From: Tricholomella constricta
Taxonomy: Eukaryota; Basidiomycota; Agaricomycetes; Agaricales; Lyophyllaceae
DNA: 64,000 nucleotides
Assembly (NCBI GenBank): GCA_013368375.1
Contig: JAACJP010000021.1
Span: 62,001 to 126,000, forward strand
Reading direction: 5' to 3'
Both the position numbers and the translations under genes were made by a program. Positions 23,707 through 34,784 of the stretch are shown here, in pieces (the stretch's first letter is position 1; each line of letters begins with the position of its first letter). The notes beneath the pieces were generated by a model, which was not told where the DNA came from, did not search any database, and saw only the letters and a list, made by a program, of their open reading frames with translations.

Positions 23707-24919
23707 AGTAAGGGTTGGAAGGGTGGCACTGCGACCAGTGGTCCGACCTTAAATATACAGAGCTCCGAGCCATGAGACTGACTGCGAGGCCACACCCACA
23801 CGCTGGGACCCTCGTCTCCGATCCAAAGAAAGACAAAGCGGGTAATAATAACGCAGTGGGTATCACACACGACGCTGATGCTGTAGGTGCCCCCCATCAC
23901 TGCTTGGGATGGCGCTTTGGCCTTCAATACTTGAGTAATATCCGACATACGATCACTAAGCGCCTTTCTAGTCTCGTTTATGTTGGCTTTGACCTCAGGC
24001 GCGCTACCTATTCCATGGTGTTATCACAGTGCGAGCAAGCAGTTAGGAGAACCCGAGATGAAGTGATAGAAGGAGGAGATGAAAGAAAGGATATCATGTT
24101 TAGACTTTCAAAGCGAGTGCAATTGTTTGGTCTCCCTCGATATCAGATAAGATTGCATCTTCCAAATCACCCCCTTCATGATCACACAGCACGTTGCCGG
24201 CGTGTGTGCTCTGACGGTGATAGCCACAACATTTAGACGTTATTGGGCACGTAGCATAATAGTCAAAAGGAAGGCGAAAACAAAGAGAAACTCGTCACAA
24301 CCCTCTGAGCATGAGCGTGTCAGGGTACGTTTGTGGTAATCTTGCGCAACTCCTACGAGTCATATCCCCGTCACAGTACAGTTTGATGCTGCGACCTGTG
24401 TACGATAGCGTTGTTATCCAGCGTCTATATTTCTACTTCTGAAAGGCTTCAGGTAGATCCAATAACTCTGAAAAACGATTACGCAACGCAGTTCGTCGGG
24501 ACTATAGCAATATACTAGGACGCCTTCATCCACAGCCCCTTACTACGCGGCAAATCCTGCCTTTGACCCAACTCTGTTACACCACACCCACCCGAGTATC
24601 CCGGCCACGTGGATCAAACCCTACGAAAATGTGGATCCTTCATGGTGCCTGCGGAGAACCCAAAGCGGGTCCAGGATCTCCATATTAACGCGATCGCACG
24701 AACCAGGCCCACGACGCCCCAGACCATCCTTTGGTTGGTTAGCTTGAGGATCGACAGAACGGGGACGGGGAGCCGCCTCGGGATGTGTGCTTCGAGGTCA
24801 ATATGACGAAAACCGAAAACCCGCGGAGAACGAGGAGGGGCCCCAATAGGAGAACAGCCAAAAGTAGTTACAGTCGTGATGATCACTCCAAGCGTATAGG
24901 CGAGGGGGGGTTTCACGGT
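23707..24919. other. Intergenic 1.2 kb, no gene supported
   Basis: 5' flank of the SET gene and 3' flank of the F-box-like gene. The longest plus-strand frame (about 23715-24236) has no motif and mixed codon use, so I do not call it. Confidence 0.5.
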
Positions 24920-26014
24920 TCATATTTTTAGAAGTCTGAGACCTGATGGAAAAGAAAGAGGCAAACAAAGGGGGAGGCGGAATACGGAGTAAGCGGACGG
25001 AGTAGTCGAGCGCTCGCTGTCGAGTCGGAAAAAAGGGAAAAAATAAAGAGAACAAACGCACCTGCGCCCGAGGCCTGTATCGCCACGGTCTGTTCCGCCA
25101 TATTCCAAATCCGCGCCTCGCGTATGGAGTGCGCCTCGCGATCAAGAAAGGGCTCCGAGTCGTGCATGAACACGAGCCGCGGGTCCGGCGCATGCTCCGG
25201 TCCAGGTAACGTTTTGGAGATCGTGTCTGCTGTACAGCCCGGCGCCGGGTCGAAGGTGAGGAGAAGGACACACACGCGCAGCTGCGCGCAGCGTGAGAGC
25301 ACGGTGTACAGCGTCCGAGCGATGACATATGCTGTTCTTTTGTCGATGGACCGGGGCCCGACGCGGAGATCGAAGGAGAGATGGGTGAGGCAGGGAAGAA
25401 GCTCGAAGCCCCACCATGTGGTCCAATCTTCCCATTTGTTGACGATGGAGAGGTGTGTGATTTTCTGGAAGAAGGAGAGGTGGAATCGCGGGTATGGCGA
25501 GCCGAACACGCCGTGCAGTAGGACTGAGAGTCTTTTGGGTCGCAGAGGGTCGAGTGCGGCTGCAATTTCTTGATGCGGGGAGGAATGGATGATTGAGGTG
25601 TGCCAGGTAGTTGGTACCACCCAGAATGTGAGGCTGGTGACGCCTCGACAGGCGGTGATGATTCGAACGGTGCGGTCGTTGTAAATGTCGTACGAGATGC
25701 AGAGCGATTTCACATGCGTCGCGAAGAATGCGCGCGTTTTTGTGCGTGAAGTCTCGATGGTCCGAAGGAACGCGCGGCACGTCGTCTCGCGATGGAGAAT
25801 TACAACAGCGTACAAGATCAGCTCGATCCTGCGGCTCTGGTCAGATCACAGAACTTTCAAGCATGCAGAATTGCGCCACCTACCAATACTGGACCAGTCG
25901 GGAAACGAGAACGAGCTTCACAGCTGTCCTTTTATCATCCAACGCGGCTTGCTCGAAGATGATACGCAATACATCGTGAGGGAGAACTGGCTGCAGGGAC
26001 ATCATACAGACCAT
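24920..26014 (-). CDS. F-box-like protein, Agaricomycete family
   Basis: Exons 26014-25884, 25828-25062 and 24942-24920 give 307 codons. The N terminus LPHDVLRIIFEQAALDD-KRTAVKLVLVSR fits the degenerate F-box of a large Agaricomycete family, followed by the ILYAVVILHRE and HVKSLCISY, ITHLSIVNKW, LTHLSFDLR blocks that resemble irregular leucine-rich repeats. Such proteins are thought to serve as SCF ubiquitin-ligase adaptors; the target is unknown. The last exon is only 23 bp and encodes GLRLLKI before the stop; its acceptor is reasonable but not certain. If it is wrong, the frame runs on for about 40 residues into low-complexity sequence. Confidence 0.7.
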
Positions 26015-29000
26015 GGTTGAAAAGCGATAATGGTGGTCAAAGGATCGATGTGTGGGTCACGTTGGCTGCGTTGCTCTTGCCGAGGGGAAGGTTAATCAAC
26101 TGGCGTTAAACTAACAGAATCCCGAATTAATCTTGCGTCCAAGAACATCTGCATCTATACAGGTGCGATCCTAGATTTCGGTCGGTTCCAGTTGTAATGT
26201 AACATCAGGAAGGAGAGAGCTCGGCAAGGAGACTCGCGGCTTGTTAAGGGTCCACACGGGAGAAATCAAGATCCAGATCTGGAACACGTGACCTCAACCG
26301 AGCGACGCGGACTTCCCGGACATGCACACCCTCGATCCAAGTACTCGAAAGCACACCTCGAAAGCTTTCGCTCCATATCCCTACAGTCGCAGGGAAGCGT
26401 ACTTGCAAAGACAATCCTTTTTTCTCGCGAATGGAATAGAGACCCGCAAGTTATCGTGCCCGACTTTGGGAAGCTGTCCAGGAGCCTCATGGTGCCGCAT
26501 GTGCACGCCCCGGGGGGGCACCGAGCCCAGCTTCTCGGCCTGCACCGCGTCGCACATCATCTCCTCGCTGGTTCCTCACCCATGGGCATGGGCCATCCGT
26601 TTGAAATTTTGATAAAGCCCAGCTCCCAGGCAATCTCGGAGAACGCGGACACCTCGGCCTGATCTCGTTTATTATCGGAGCCGTCGCCAGAAACGATCAA
26701 CAGCCACATGAGCTACGACTAGACTAGAGCCCCTGCCCGAGCGTATGTAGGCTGAATATCGACAACCCGTCCGAGTTTATAGGATATGTGCTCGGGGAGC
26801 GATCGCACTTGTTAGTTAAAATAGTTCGGTGTAAATAAATAAAAAATAGAAAACGAAGAAAGAATGGGGATGCGCGTGGTATGCTCGCTTCGAAGAATGT
26901 GTACCCAAGAATGGAGATTCGATTCCGCATTCGTCTGATTCGTAGATCTGCTCGAGAGAAGGACAGACCCTTGTGCGTGTGTGTGAGTGTCGGCCATTCA
27001 AGATAATAGCGGCATGCACGAGGCGCGAGATGAGATACATACTGCGTCAAATGTTGTGACGGAGAAGACGGTGCGTAGGACCAGAAAAGGATATCTTTGG
27101 AGCTTCGCGCAGATGGGTGTGCATGTGAGGGAGGCACTGCGCGAGAATTGGGTTTCTATGGCATTACCTGTACACATCGTACGAGCATGTGCTGCTTCCT
27201 GCTTGGTGCTTGGTGCTCGCTCTTTCTCTTTCTCATTCTGACCTGCCCAGACGAGGTACAGAAAGAAACGACAACCGTGGTAAAAAGAAAACAAAGCTCA
27301 AAGGCACAAGTTGATCGGTTGCAGAAGAGACCCTCACGAGAGTAGTATCTTTATCGACCGTCCGCCGGAATTCATTGTCCCTCCAGCATTAGATTGCCAT
27401 ATCGAAAAGAGTCAGAGATTGTAGCCCTAGTGAATCACCAAAAGCAGTACCGCACCTCCAAGGCCCCGCCAGATTACACGTCCGAGTCCTGTCGCGCATC
27501 TGAGAAGAAGAAGAAGAAGACGAAATTTATACGATTCGCGATGCACATCCAAGTTCTGATCTTGGGGGTTGGGGCACGAATGGGAATAGGGCCTTCTATT
27601 CCAGGCCCAGAAGGACAGTCGGAGTCGGCCGCACACTGTATCGCACAGAGCAGGAGATGTCCGGCGGACATTGCGTTGGCTCGACGTCAGGCCCGGGAAA
27701 CAGGAACGCGCCTTCAAGTGCGATCGCGAACTTGGGGAGGGGATGACCACTGGCAGCTGCAGTGGCCATGGGGAAAGCATACTGCCAAACACGATTGTTG
27801 CAAACACAGATCGGAAGAAGGCAAGGGCAATCCCCGCGGTGAGGCACGTCGCCATGCAGCCAATGACTCGGACTGTCTACACAGTAGGATCTCCCCCAGA
27901 CTCCTCCTCGCTCCTCACCACACCACGACCACGGGCCCGGGGGGGAACCAGTACGCGCGACAGAAGACGGAAGATGGAAGACGGATTCGGAGCCTGGGAC
28001 TCGTGTACCCGCCCGAGGACTGAAAGACAAATAATATATAGCAGTATGGTAGACAGTGTGTTCAAGTTGCCATCGTGGATGATTGGCTCAGACTCCTTCA
28101 AGTCCGAGTGCGCGCGGCTGGACGTGACGGTCGCGAGGGTGGCCCGGGGGCGTAGAGCACAAAAAGTATAGTGTTGACGTTGGATACTGATGGGACGCAG
28201 AGGCTGCTCCGCGGCCATTGGCATTAGGAAGTAAACGGACGACGATTCTTTGGGCATTGGGAGAGCTGAGTGCCTCAACCTGTCACATAAAGCTTAGAGA
28301 TGAGAGGGCAAGAGCAAGCCTGTCAATGCGTATTCTTGCAGCAGCAGTTGGTGGCCGGGTACGGCGAGGACCCCCCTGCAAGATGGATGCGGAGTCGGGC
28401 GGATGGAACAGCCTGCTAGGCGATTCGACTTGATGTCCTCAGTTGCAGAGGTTCGCCGGAGAAGATTGGCTATATCGAACTTATTAAAAAGTGGATGAAT
28501 CCCGGGCCCGCGGTAGTCTCCGGTAGCCGACCTTATAACGGATGACAGTCGATCTGTTTTATAAGGTCTGCTCTTCTTGGCAGAGGTTTTGGCTGACGGG
28601 TCGATTCGGCGTTAAGTCGGTGTTAAAGCACAGTTTCAATGCTCACGTGTAACATTTGGATAAGATAACGAGCTAGTTCTAAGCGTCGTCGAGCTGCGCA
28701 CCAGCGCTGAACGTCCTGTAGGCCTGGAACGACCTATAACAATCAATATCTTCCGCCTTCAACATCTCAGAGGCCAGAATGAAAATGCTACTGAGTCTAT
28801 CATTATCTGCATCAAGCATTGAAATACCTCGAAAACTTACTTGCCTTGAAGGATGGTGACAAGGTCGAGCTCATTCGTTTCGACCTTCAGTTACTGCCTC
28901 TCGGAAAGTCTCAGTGTGGACTGCAACTGTCCATGTGCCTGGTTGAGTGCTTTCGCGGGCCGATTTGGCGGGCTTTAGTGGCAAAGCTGAGTTCTGGGCA

Positions 29001-29476
29001 GCACATAAACAGGACTGACATGACAGTTCTGCAAGAGGGTCACAATATCTCTAACAGGTTTTGTGGGTGATACCGACACTCCGGGGGGCATGATCATTTG
29101 TAGTAGATGTATATTAAAAATCGGGCCCGAACACAGCCGTTTTGCCTCCAATCTTATACCATTGCGGGATGTTCTTCCATGAGGCCGCGAAGCCATGTAC
29201 CCTCGAATAACGGCCGTGCACTGTACTCGCCTTGAACTCAGGCAGACTCAGGCCGACCAGCTGAATATCCGATAAACGTGACCATTTTCTAGCTCACATG
29301 ATACACCGAGAAGGCCGAATGAACCCGTCCGCCAAAACCTCTGCCAAGAAGACTAGACTAGGCCCGCGGAGTTAACGTTGATTACATAAGTAACACGAAT
29401 ATGAATCATGCTGATGTAGTTTTGGTTTTCACTGGCCACGGTCATAGTACAGATAAATGCACAGAACAACCAGAAC
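26015..29476. other. Gene-poor 3.5 kb
   Basis: No gene I can support. Two stretches have host-like GC-rich codon use on the minus strand (about 26700-26450 and 28280-27430) but their frames break without credible splice sites and match nothing I know; they may be gene relics. TACGTA/ATAT-type AT-rich DNA separates them. Confidence 0.45.
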
Positions 29477-31012
29477 CTAATGGTCTTCACCAAGGCCGAG
29501 TTCATACACATCCACCAATTTTTCTCTAAGGTTAGCCGTCTCCACCAGCCTTTCAAACTCCTCCCAAGATCTTACAACACCGCCATCATCCGTAAGGTAG
29601 TCCATCTCGTGTTCATACTTCATCAAAAGCTCGTCAAGGAAACTGCCTGCGCCGCTCGTGTACAGGACTCGGGCGATTGTGGCGTGGATCCGGAGGTACC
29701 GTGGGCTTGGGAGAGGCACTTCGCGCCTTCTCTTGCACTTTACCTTGTCCAAAACGCGCTGCAGTATTTCTTCGCTGTGGTCTTTGACCTCTACGAATAT
29801 ATTGTTCACATCCAGGTTTTTTAACCCGTGCACGCATCCGTAGACTCTGATCCTGTACCTGCCCGGGACCTAAAAGCAAGACAAACAGAACATAAAAGGT
29901 AACACTAAGAGCACGGCTGGTTAGGGCATCCCTAGTACTGACCTCTGTCTCTTGCAGGCACCACTGATAATGGCGGAATCCATATCGAGCGTCGAACTGT
30001 AGCAGGATACCATTCGAGGGGTCATTGAAGTCATCATCCTCCAGTCCTCGGATGGCCTCCCGAGACAGGTTGGTGTAATTTTGGAATATATCGAATGTGG
30101 TCATTGCAGAGCTGTGCTAGTTTGTCAAGGCAAGGAGAGAAAGAAGTGAGTGAGTTCTTTGTCTGTCCGAAATATGACCCACATCCACGTCTTGGTCCCC
30201 CTCCTGCTGAGAATCAGGGACGGAGATGGCAATTGCGCGAGGGAGGTTGATGATGTGACATCCGTGTAAGTCAACTCGCGATCGGCGACCATCAACAGCT
30301 CTGTCCACGATACCCAATACTAAACACCGGTTTTCCTCGCGTTGAAGCAGCTGTATGTATATGTATACCGGGTACAGTCCGAGTCAAGCCTGACTGAACC
30401 CGACTCATGGAGGGAGGGCCGTACCTGCTCTATAAAAGTATTTCCTCGGCGAGGCGTAATCCTGCCTGTGTCAGGGTAAGGTTTATCCATTTGGCTCATA
30501 CAAGTAGCAGCATTGCAAACTGGAAACCGTCAGCGCACGGCTTGTCAGTCGGTTTCAGTTGAGCGCTTACAAACGAAAAGGAGGTGAGTGACCCATGTTA
30601 TGGCGAGCTCGCGGAGCATGTGGAGAGTTTTTACGTTGTCTGGGTCTGGGTCATCGAGAATGGCACAACGACAGATCGCAGATGCGGTGTAGCGTTTGCT
30701 GGCTTGCCCGCCACAGCTTTCGGCATTGTCGAGCATGGCCTGAAGGACGGCGTGCAGCTCGAGTCTGAAACCGTTGTATTCGAAAGTGTTTTTTCGTTCG
30801 TGGGCGGCAAGGGTGGAGATGAGGGCTGTTGCGGTTTCAGTGAGACGTGGGAGCGGGGTGGAACTTGTCTTGAGATTGTTGACTGCTTCTGTGAAGGCGA
30901 GGGAGCGGACCGAGATGACGGAAGGGAAGGAGGTGAATGAAGAGGTGAATGATGAAGAGGTAGGGAATTTGGACCGTGGGCTATTGCGGGAAGAGGTATG
31001 CCCGTTGAACAT
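29477..31012 (-). CDS. HNH-like protein, copy A (423 aa)
   Basis: Exons on the minus strand: 31012-30571, 30519-30425, 30350-30183, 30116-29943, 29869-29477, exactly 424 codons. The central part resembles the HNH domain family of basidiomycetes: LLQREENRCLVLGIVDR, then LHGCHIINLPRAIAISV with the first His, then NDPSNGILL with the Asn. The expected third His is replaced (FDARYGFRHY), so nuclease activity is doubtful. The N-terminal about 150 residues are helical (TASAIC, MLRELAITWVTHLLF) and the C terminus holds VPLPSPRYLRIHATIARVLY. A full paralog of equal length lies at 58278-59911; the two flank the transposon pile-up. The first ATG after the upstream stop at 31012 was chosen; the frame is open further 5' without an ATG. 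Confidence 0.68.
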
Positions 31013-31296
31013 TTTCCTGTGCGACGCGAGGGTCGAGGTTGAGTCAATCACGTTAATCGAGTCACGTCATGCCACACTGTATCGTCCTATCCATGACCGG
31101 CTACAAATTCCGCCAGCGTGACTCCGTGCCCCTCTTCCTGCTTGTAAATTACTACTAACACGACTCTGAATGCCCGGGACTTGTGAAATGCAACGAACTT
31201 GGCCTTCGCGTTATAAGGACAGAGCGCGTTCGCCGTGACAACTCGGCGCCACTCGGCGCCACATTCTCCTGCATTAATGTGCGCAGACAGGACAAA

Positions 31297-31500
31297 TTTT
31301 TTTTTTTTTTTTTTTTTTTTTTGGAATCCCTGTTTATTGACCCCCGAGCGGAGGGCAAGTAGCAAAAGCCGTGGCACGCCCGTGCATGCCAGTGCATGGC
31401 TGCCCGTGCCAGTGCGTGCCTGTGCATCGAAGTACCGTGGTGCCGTGCATGCCAGTGTATGCCCGTGTCGCCCGGCCCGTAAGAGTGTACCGTGATGCTC
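31297..31500 (-). repeat. Poly(A)-tailed GTGC-rich element
   Basis: Read on the minus strand this is a GTGC/CATG-rich stretch, then CAATAAACAGGGATTCC and a tail of 26 A (T run 31297-31322 on plus). An AATAAA signal right before a long A tail is what a reverse-transcribed RNA end looks like. Related sequence (CCCCCGAGCGG next to a GGGCGTGCC block) recurs at about 57085-57135. Confidence 0.55.
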
Positions 31501-31731
31501 TGGGTGTTTGAGTGCAAGATGATGTTATTGAGTGATCTAATCCGACCGTCGTCTTAGCTGAGTGTAAGTACACTCGGCTAATTACTCGGCTATCTCGAAA
31601 ATTGAGGTAGCAGGAATCCTCGAGAGCTACCGGTATCTACTATTCTGGCACAGTAGTTTCTAAGGGGTGACACCAGGACTAACAGTATAATATGTACTAT
31701 TCCTTTGAATACATTGAAGTGCGAGCTGGAA

Positions 31732-34147
31732 TCATTTCCTCCCCTTTGGCCGTGGCTTTGGTCGCACCTTTTCGTCAACCACAGGAGGAGTTGGGCGCCT
31801 AAAACTGATATATTTAGATTCATGCTGTTTGAAATTTACATTAGTTAGGGCGTCTTTCAAGAACTATCAGTTTCTCACCTCAAGTTCTGTGTCACTTCCA
31901 TCTCGGTCACCATGGTTCCAATGTGGTGGCGCTCCTGCATAAGGATTCCAACCTGCTTGATGCGCTCCAGCATCTAACCCCCATTGGTAATGGCCAGCAA
32001 TACCTGCTTGTGACGATATTTCGAACATCTGCTCCTCCAGTAAATCCAAACACTCCCTATCCACATCAACATCTGTCCAGACAGATGGGACACCTGTAAG
32101 TTGAAGACTCAAGTTGAAGACTCCATGCTTTTTTCAGTGTATCGCTCTCAGCCAAGTCCCGATTCCTGGGTTCCATCTTGAGGCAGCTGGCAATGAAAAG
32201 AGTATGCGCATGGGCAATAGGTAACAAACCCAGCCAGTGTTTTCGAAGTTTCGGGTCCTTGCTAATGTGAGCTTCAAACCAGTTGGATATCTGGGCTCTC
32301 TCGACGATGGAAAGGCTTCCCACATAGGGAATCATTGTTTTGGTGAGATTCTTCTTCTGGCTTTCGAGCCATCCTTTTGCTGGTACCTTGAGGCTCGAAA
32401 CCCTCTCGGGAGTCGTGAGGAGGGTCCACAAAACATCCTTGAAGGTGGACAGCACCTTTTCGACCTTGTCTGTGTATGGCATTGATGAAGGATCTGCCAG
32501 AACATCCTCCGATGTTTGGACTTCCCAGCCATGCAACCATTTTCCGAGCTAGACGTAGGTGACTTCAGTGGCATTGTTATCATTTCAGAGTGAACTCACC
32601 CTTATTTTTCTTCGCTCGGTGCGGTCAATCCACAGAGAATCCACAATGTCACGTTGCTCAACAACGGAGAAAGAATCAGCTACATTCATTTCGAAGTCGC
32701 ACCCCCGCCACCATCGAACTTGCCAACGGCTTCCCCCCTCTTGAGGTTGAATGAGACGGACAGGGTACCAGAACTCTCCCTGACAAGCAAGTGCACCGCA
32801 TCCTTCTCTGCACGGTAAGTAAGCTCACGATAACATCATACACAAGACACTAATGAACTCACCTTAACCGGTCCTTCAGCGGGTGGCTTATTGTCTTTCT
32901 AAATATGTATATCAGTTAACTGCCCACAACTGAATCAGAGATCTACTCACTTGCGCTTCGACACTCGGGTAGGCAGGAGGAATGGTGTTATAGTGCACTT
33001 GTCACATATAAACGGTTCATTCTCTCTCAAATTACCTGCTCGGCCATTCTTCTGACATGCAACATGTGACCAATCGCGGCATTCATCACACTGAATGGCC
33101 CTTCCCTCTGCCCCATTATAAAATATGTTTCCATCACCAGCTAATCCACATCGACAATCAATGCAGAATTCGGAGTTTGGCAATGATGATGTTGATGACT
33201 TCAGAGACGAGAGTGAAGACAACTCTGATGTAGCAATAGCAGGGGGTGTGGATGGCAAGCGAGATGGAGAGCTAGGAATTTGGTGGATGGGGGCATAGAA
33301 TGATACAGCTGTCTTTTGGCCCTTATGCCTTGCTGACTGACGAGTTTCTTCTTCTGATTCTGCTGAATCAGATGCTGAGTCCATTGTATCTGCAAGTTTG
33401 GTGGAGAGATACTCGGTGGTAGGACAATGAGTTGGTTTCTGCATCCAAAAGCGATCCTCTTTGTTCATCGGCTGCATGTCCTTTCCTGTATAAGTAACAG
33501 AGAAAGACGAGACAAGTATTCGGGGAAAAAACGCCAGATCAAATTTCTCCCGATAAGTGTCTGTTTGAAGTCGGTAGAATTCTGCTTGAGCCTTTAACCC
33601 GCCCCGTAGATGGTAGAAGGCCTGATGTGTGTCATATCCATCTGGAAGTGATACATTCTTTCCTGCTAAGTGGGTAGAAAATAGTGCACCAGGTTCTTGA
33701 ATTGAGAATCCACCGTTCTTCATTCCATCGTAGGTGTAGATGACCTGCTGGTCCTTGGACGAGTAGCGTGCAATAAAGTGGTCTTCAGCACGATTAACAA
33801 GCGCAAGGCCAACCAAGTCATAGATTATGCCGCAATCCTCTGTAGTAGAGGATATGTGCGGTGAAAATGATGCAGGAAAATTCCAGAGCTGTTGCTCCAC
33901 TTCTGAGTTTTGCCGATAGTCGTCCTCGATTTCGACACGGAAGGAGATAGGGATAGACACGATCAGGTTTTTTAAATCCTGACGGTTCCCTGAGCATAAG
34001 CGATTTCCATTGATTGTGCGCCAACAAGTTTGTCCAGCAAAAGCTGCTGTTTTCTCCACGGTAAAGAAATCTGCCATATAGCTGGAAAATTCACCCTTGT
34101 ACTGCACATATAATGCTAGATTGAGGTTGATGGAAGGGATTCGACGT
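31732..34147 (-). pseudogene. 3' half of the MULE-USP gene: USP-like C part, PHD finger, C terminus
   Basis: The first exon (34147-about 2950 of 32950) carries the second half of a USP-like domain (SIPISFRVEI, IYDLVGLALVNRAEDHFIARY with the His region) and a PHD finger (CIDC, CDECRDWSHVAC, CDKC; about 33173-33010). Later exons, read at about 32807-32600, 32549-32130 and 32110-31900, hold FWYPVRLIQPQEGGSRWQVRWW and further conserved-looking sequence; the last exon ends in PPVVDEKVRPKPRPKGRK and a stop at 31734-31732. I could not find a splice that joins the PHD exon to the next in frame, so there may be damage there. A direct duplication of about 13 bp (GAGTCTTCAACTT) sits at the end of the 32130 exon. 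Confidence 0.6.
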
Positions 34148-34726
34148 TGTGATACCGAGTCCGAATACTTCTCGTGAGGAGAAGTCCTGCGTGCAGCCCG
34201 GGTCACAGCGCTCTCGTGGGGCGTTCTCCGGGCTAGAGAGTGGAAGGGGAGCTCAAGTCACAGCGCTCCATCAGAGGCGTTCCTAAGAGCTCTAAGGACG
34301 ATCGGGTCACAGCGCTCCAGTGGAGGCGTTCCCCGATCGTCGCGATGGTTGAGATCAAAGAGAAAGAAAGGGAAGAGTCGGGTCACAGCGCTCGTGAGAG
34401 GCGTTCCCCTGTTATTCCCGAGCTATGTGACCCTTTAGCTAAGGGGAGGTGTGACCCACCTCTGGGCTCTGTAAGCCTGAGTAGGCGAGCGTTGACCCAG
34501 CTCGGGGTCCTAAGCCTAGGAGGAGGCAAAGCGCCTCATTCGTAGGAGACTTGCAGTTGAAGTCGAATGAGTGAGGCAAGATGATGATAGTATTAGATAG
34601 CGAGTCCATAAGGGACTCACGTGATATAGGCAAGGTTTGTACGTATGTACAGATGATACAATGTGTTATATATACAGGGCGTCAGGCCGGTCGCGCACAC
34701 TCTATGGTGGCGCATCCGTCGTCACA
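34148..34726 (-). repeat. 3' LTR of outer gypsy element
   Basis: 579 bp, TG...CA ends; nearly identical to 52646-53221 apart from scattered substitutions and a 3-bp indel near 34374. Contains the hairpin series at 34195-34462. Confidence 0.93.
34195..34462. promoter_or_regulatory. Hairpin series with a constant loop in the LTR
   Basis: Four units share the core TCACAGCGCTC...GGCGTTC, but each is enclosed by a different pair of complementary arms: AGCCCGG/CCGGGCT (34195-34201, 34228-34234), GAGCTC/GAGCTC (34249-34254, 34287-34292), GACGATCGGG/CCCGATCGTC (34297-34306, 34332-34341), TCGGG/CCCGA (34378-34382, 34417-34421). Two smaller hairpins with GTGACCC in the loop follow: AGCTA/TAGCT (34421-34440) and GAGGTG/CACCTC (34446-34462). 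Loop constant and stem changing with pairing kept points to a selected structure. The copy in the other LTR is at about 52693-52960. Confidence 0.7.
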
Positions 34727-34784
34727 GAGCCCCCCAGCGGTGCAGACCGGTACAGCCCCCCATTCTTCAATGTTCCCGTCCCCG

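Noticed and set aside
24614..24916. 100-codon minus-strand frame with a hydrophobic start
   Set aside because: Begins with GTG, overlaps the 3' UTR of the F-box-like gene, and shows no family motif.
27394..28278. Overlapping frames of 130-210 codons on both strands
   Set aside because: They contradict each other, have no motif and no splice chain; possibly gene relics, but I cannot support a gene.
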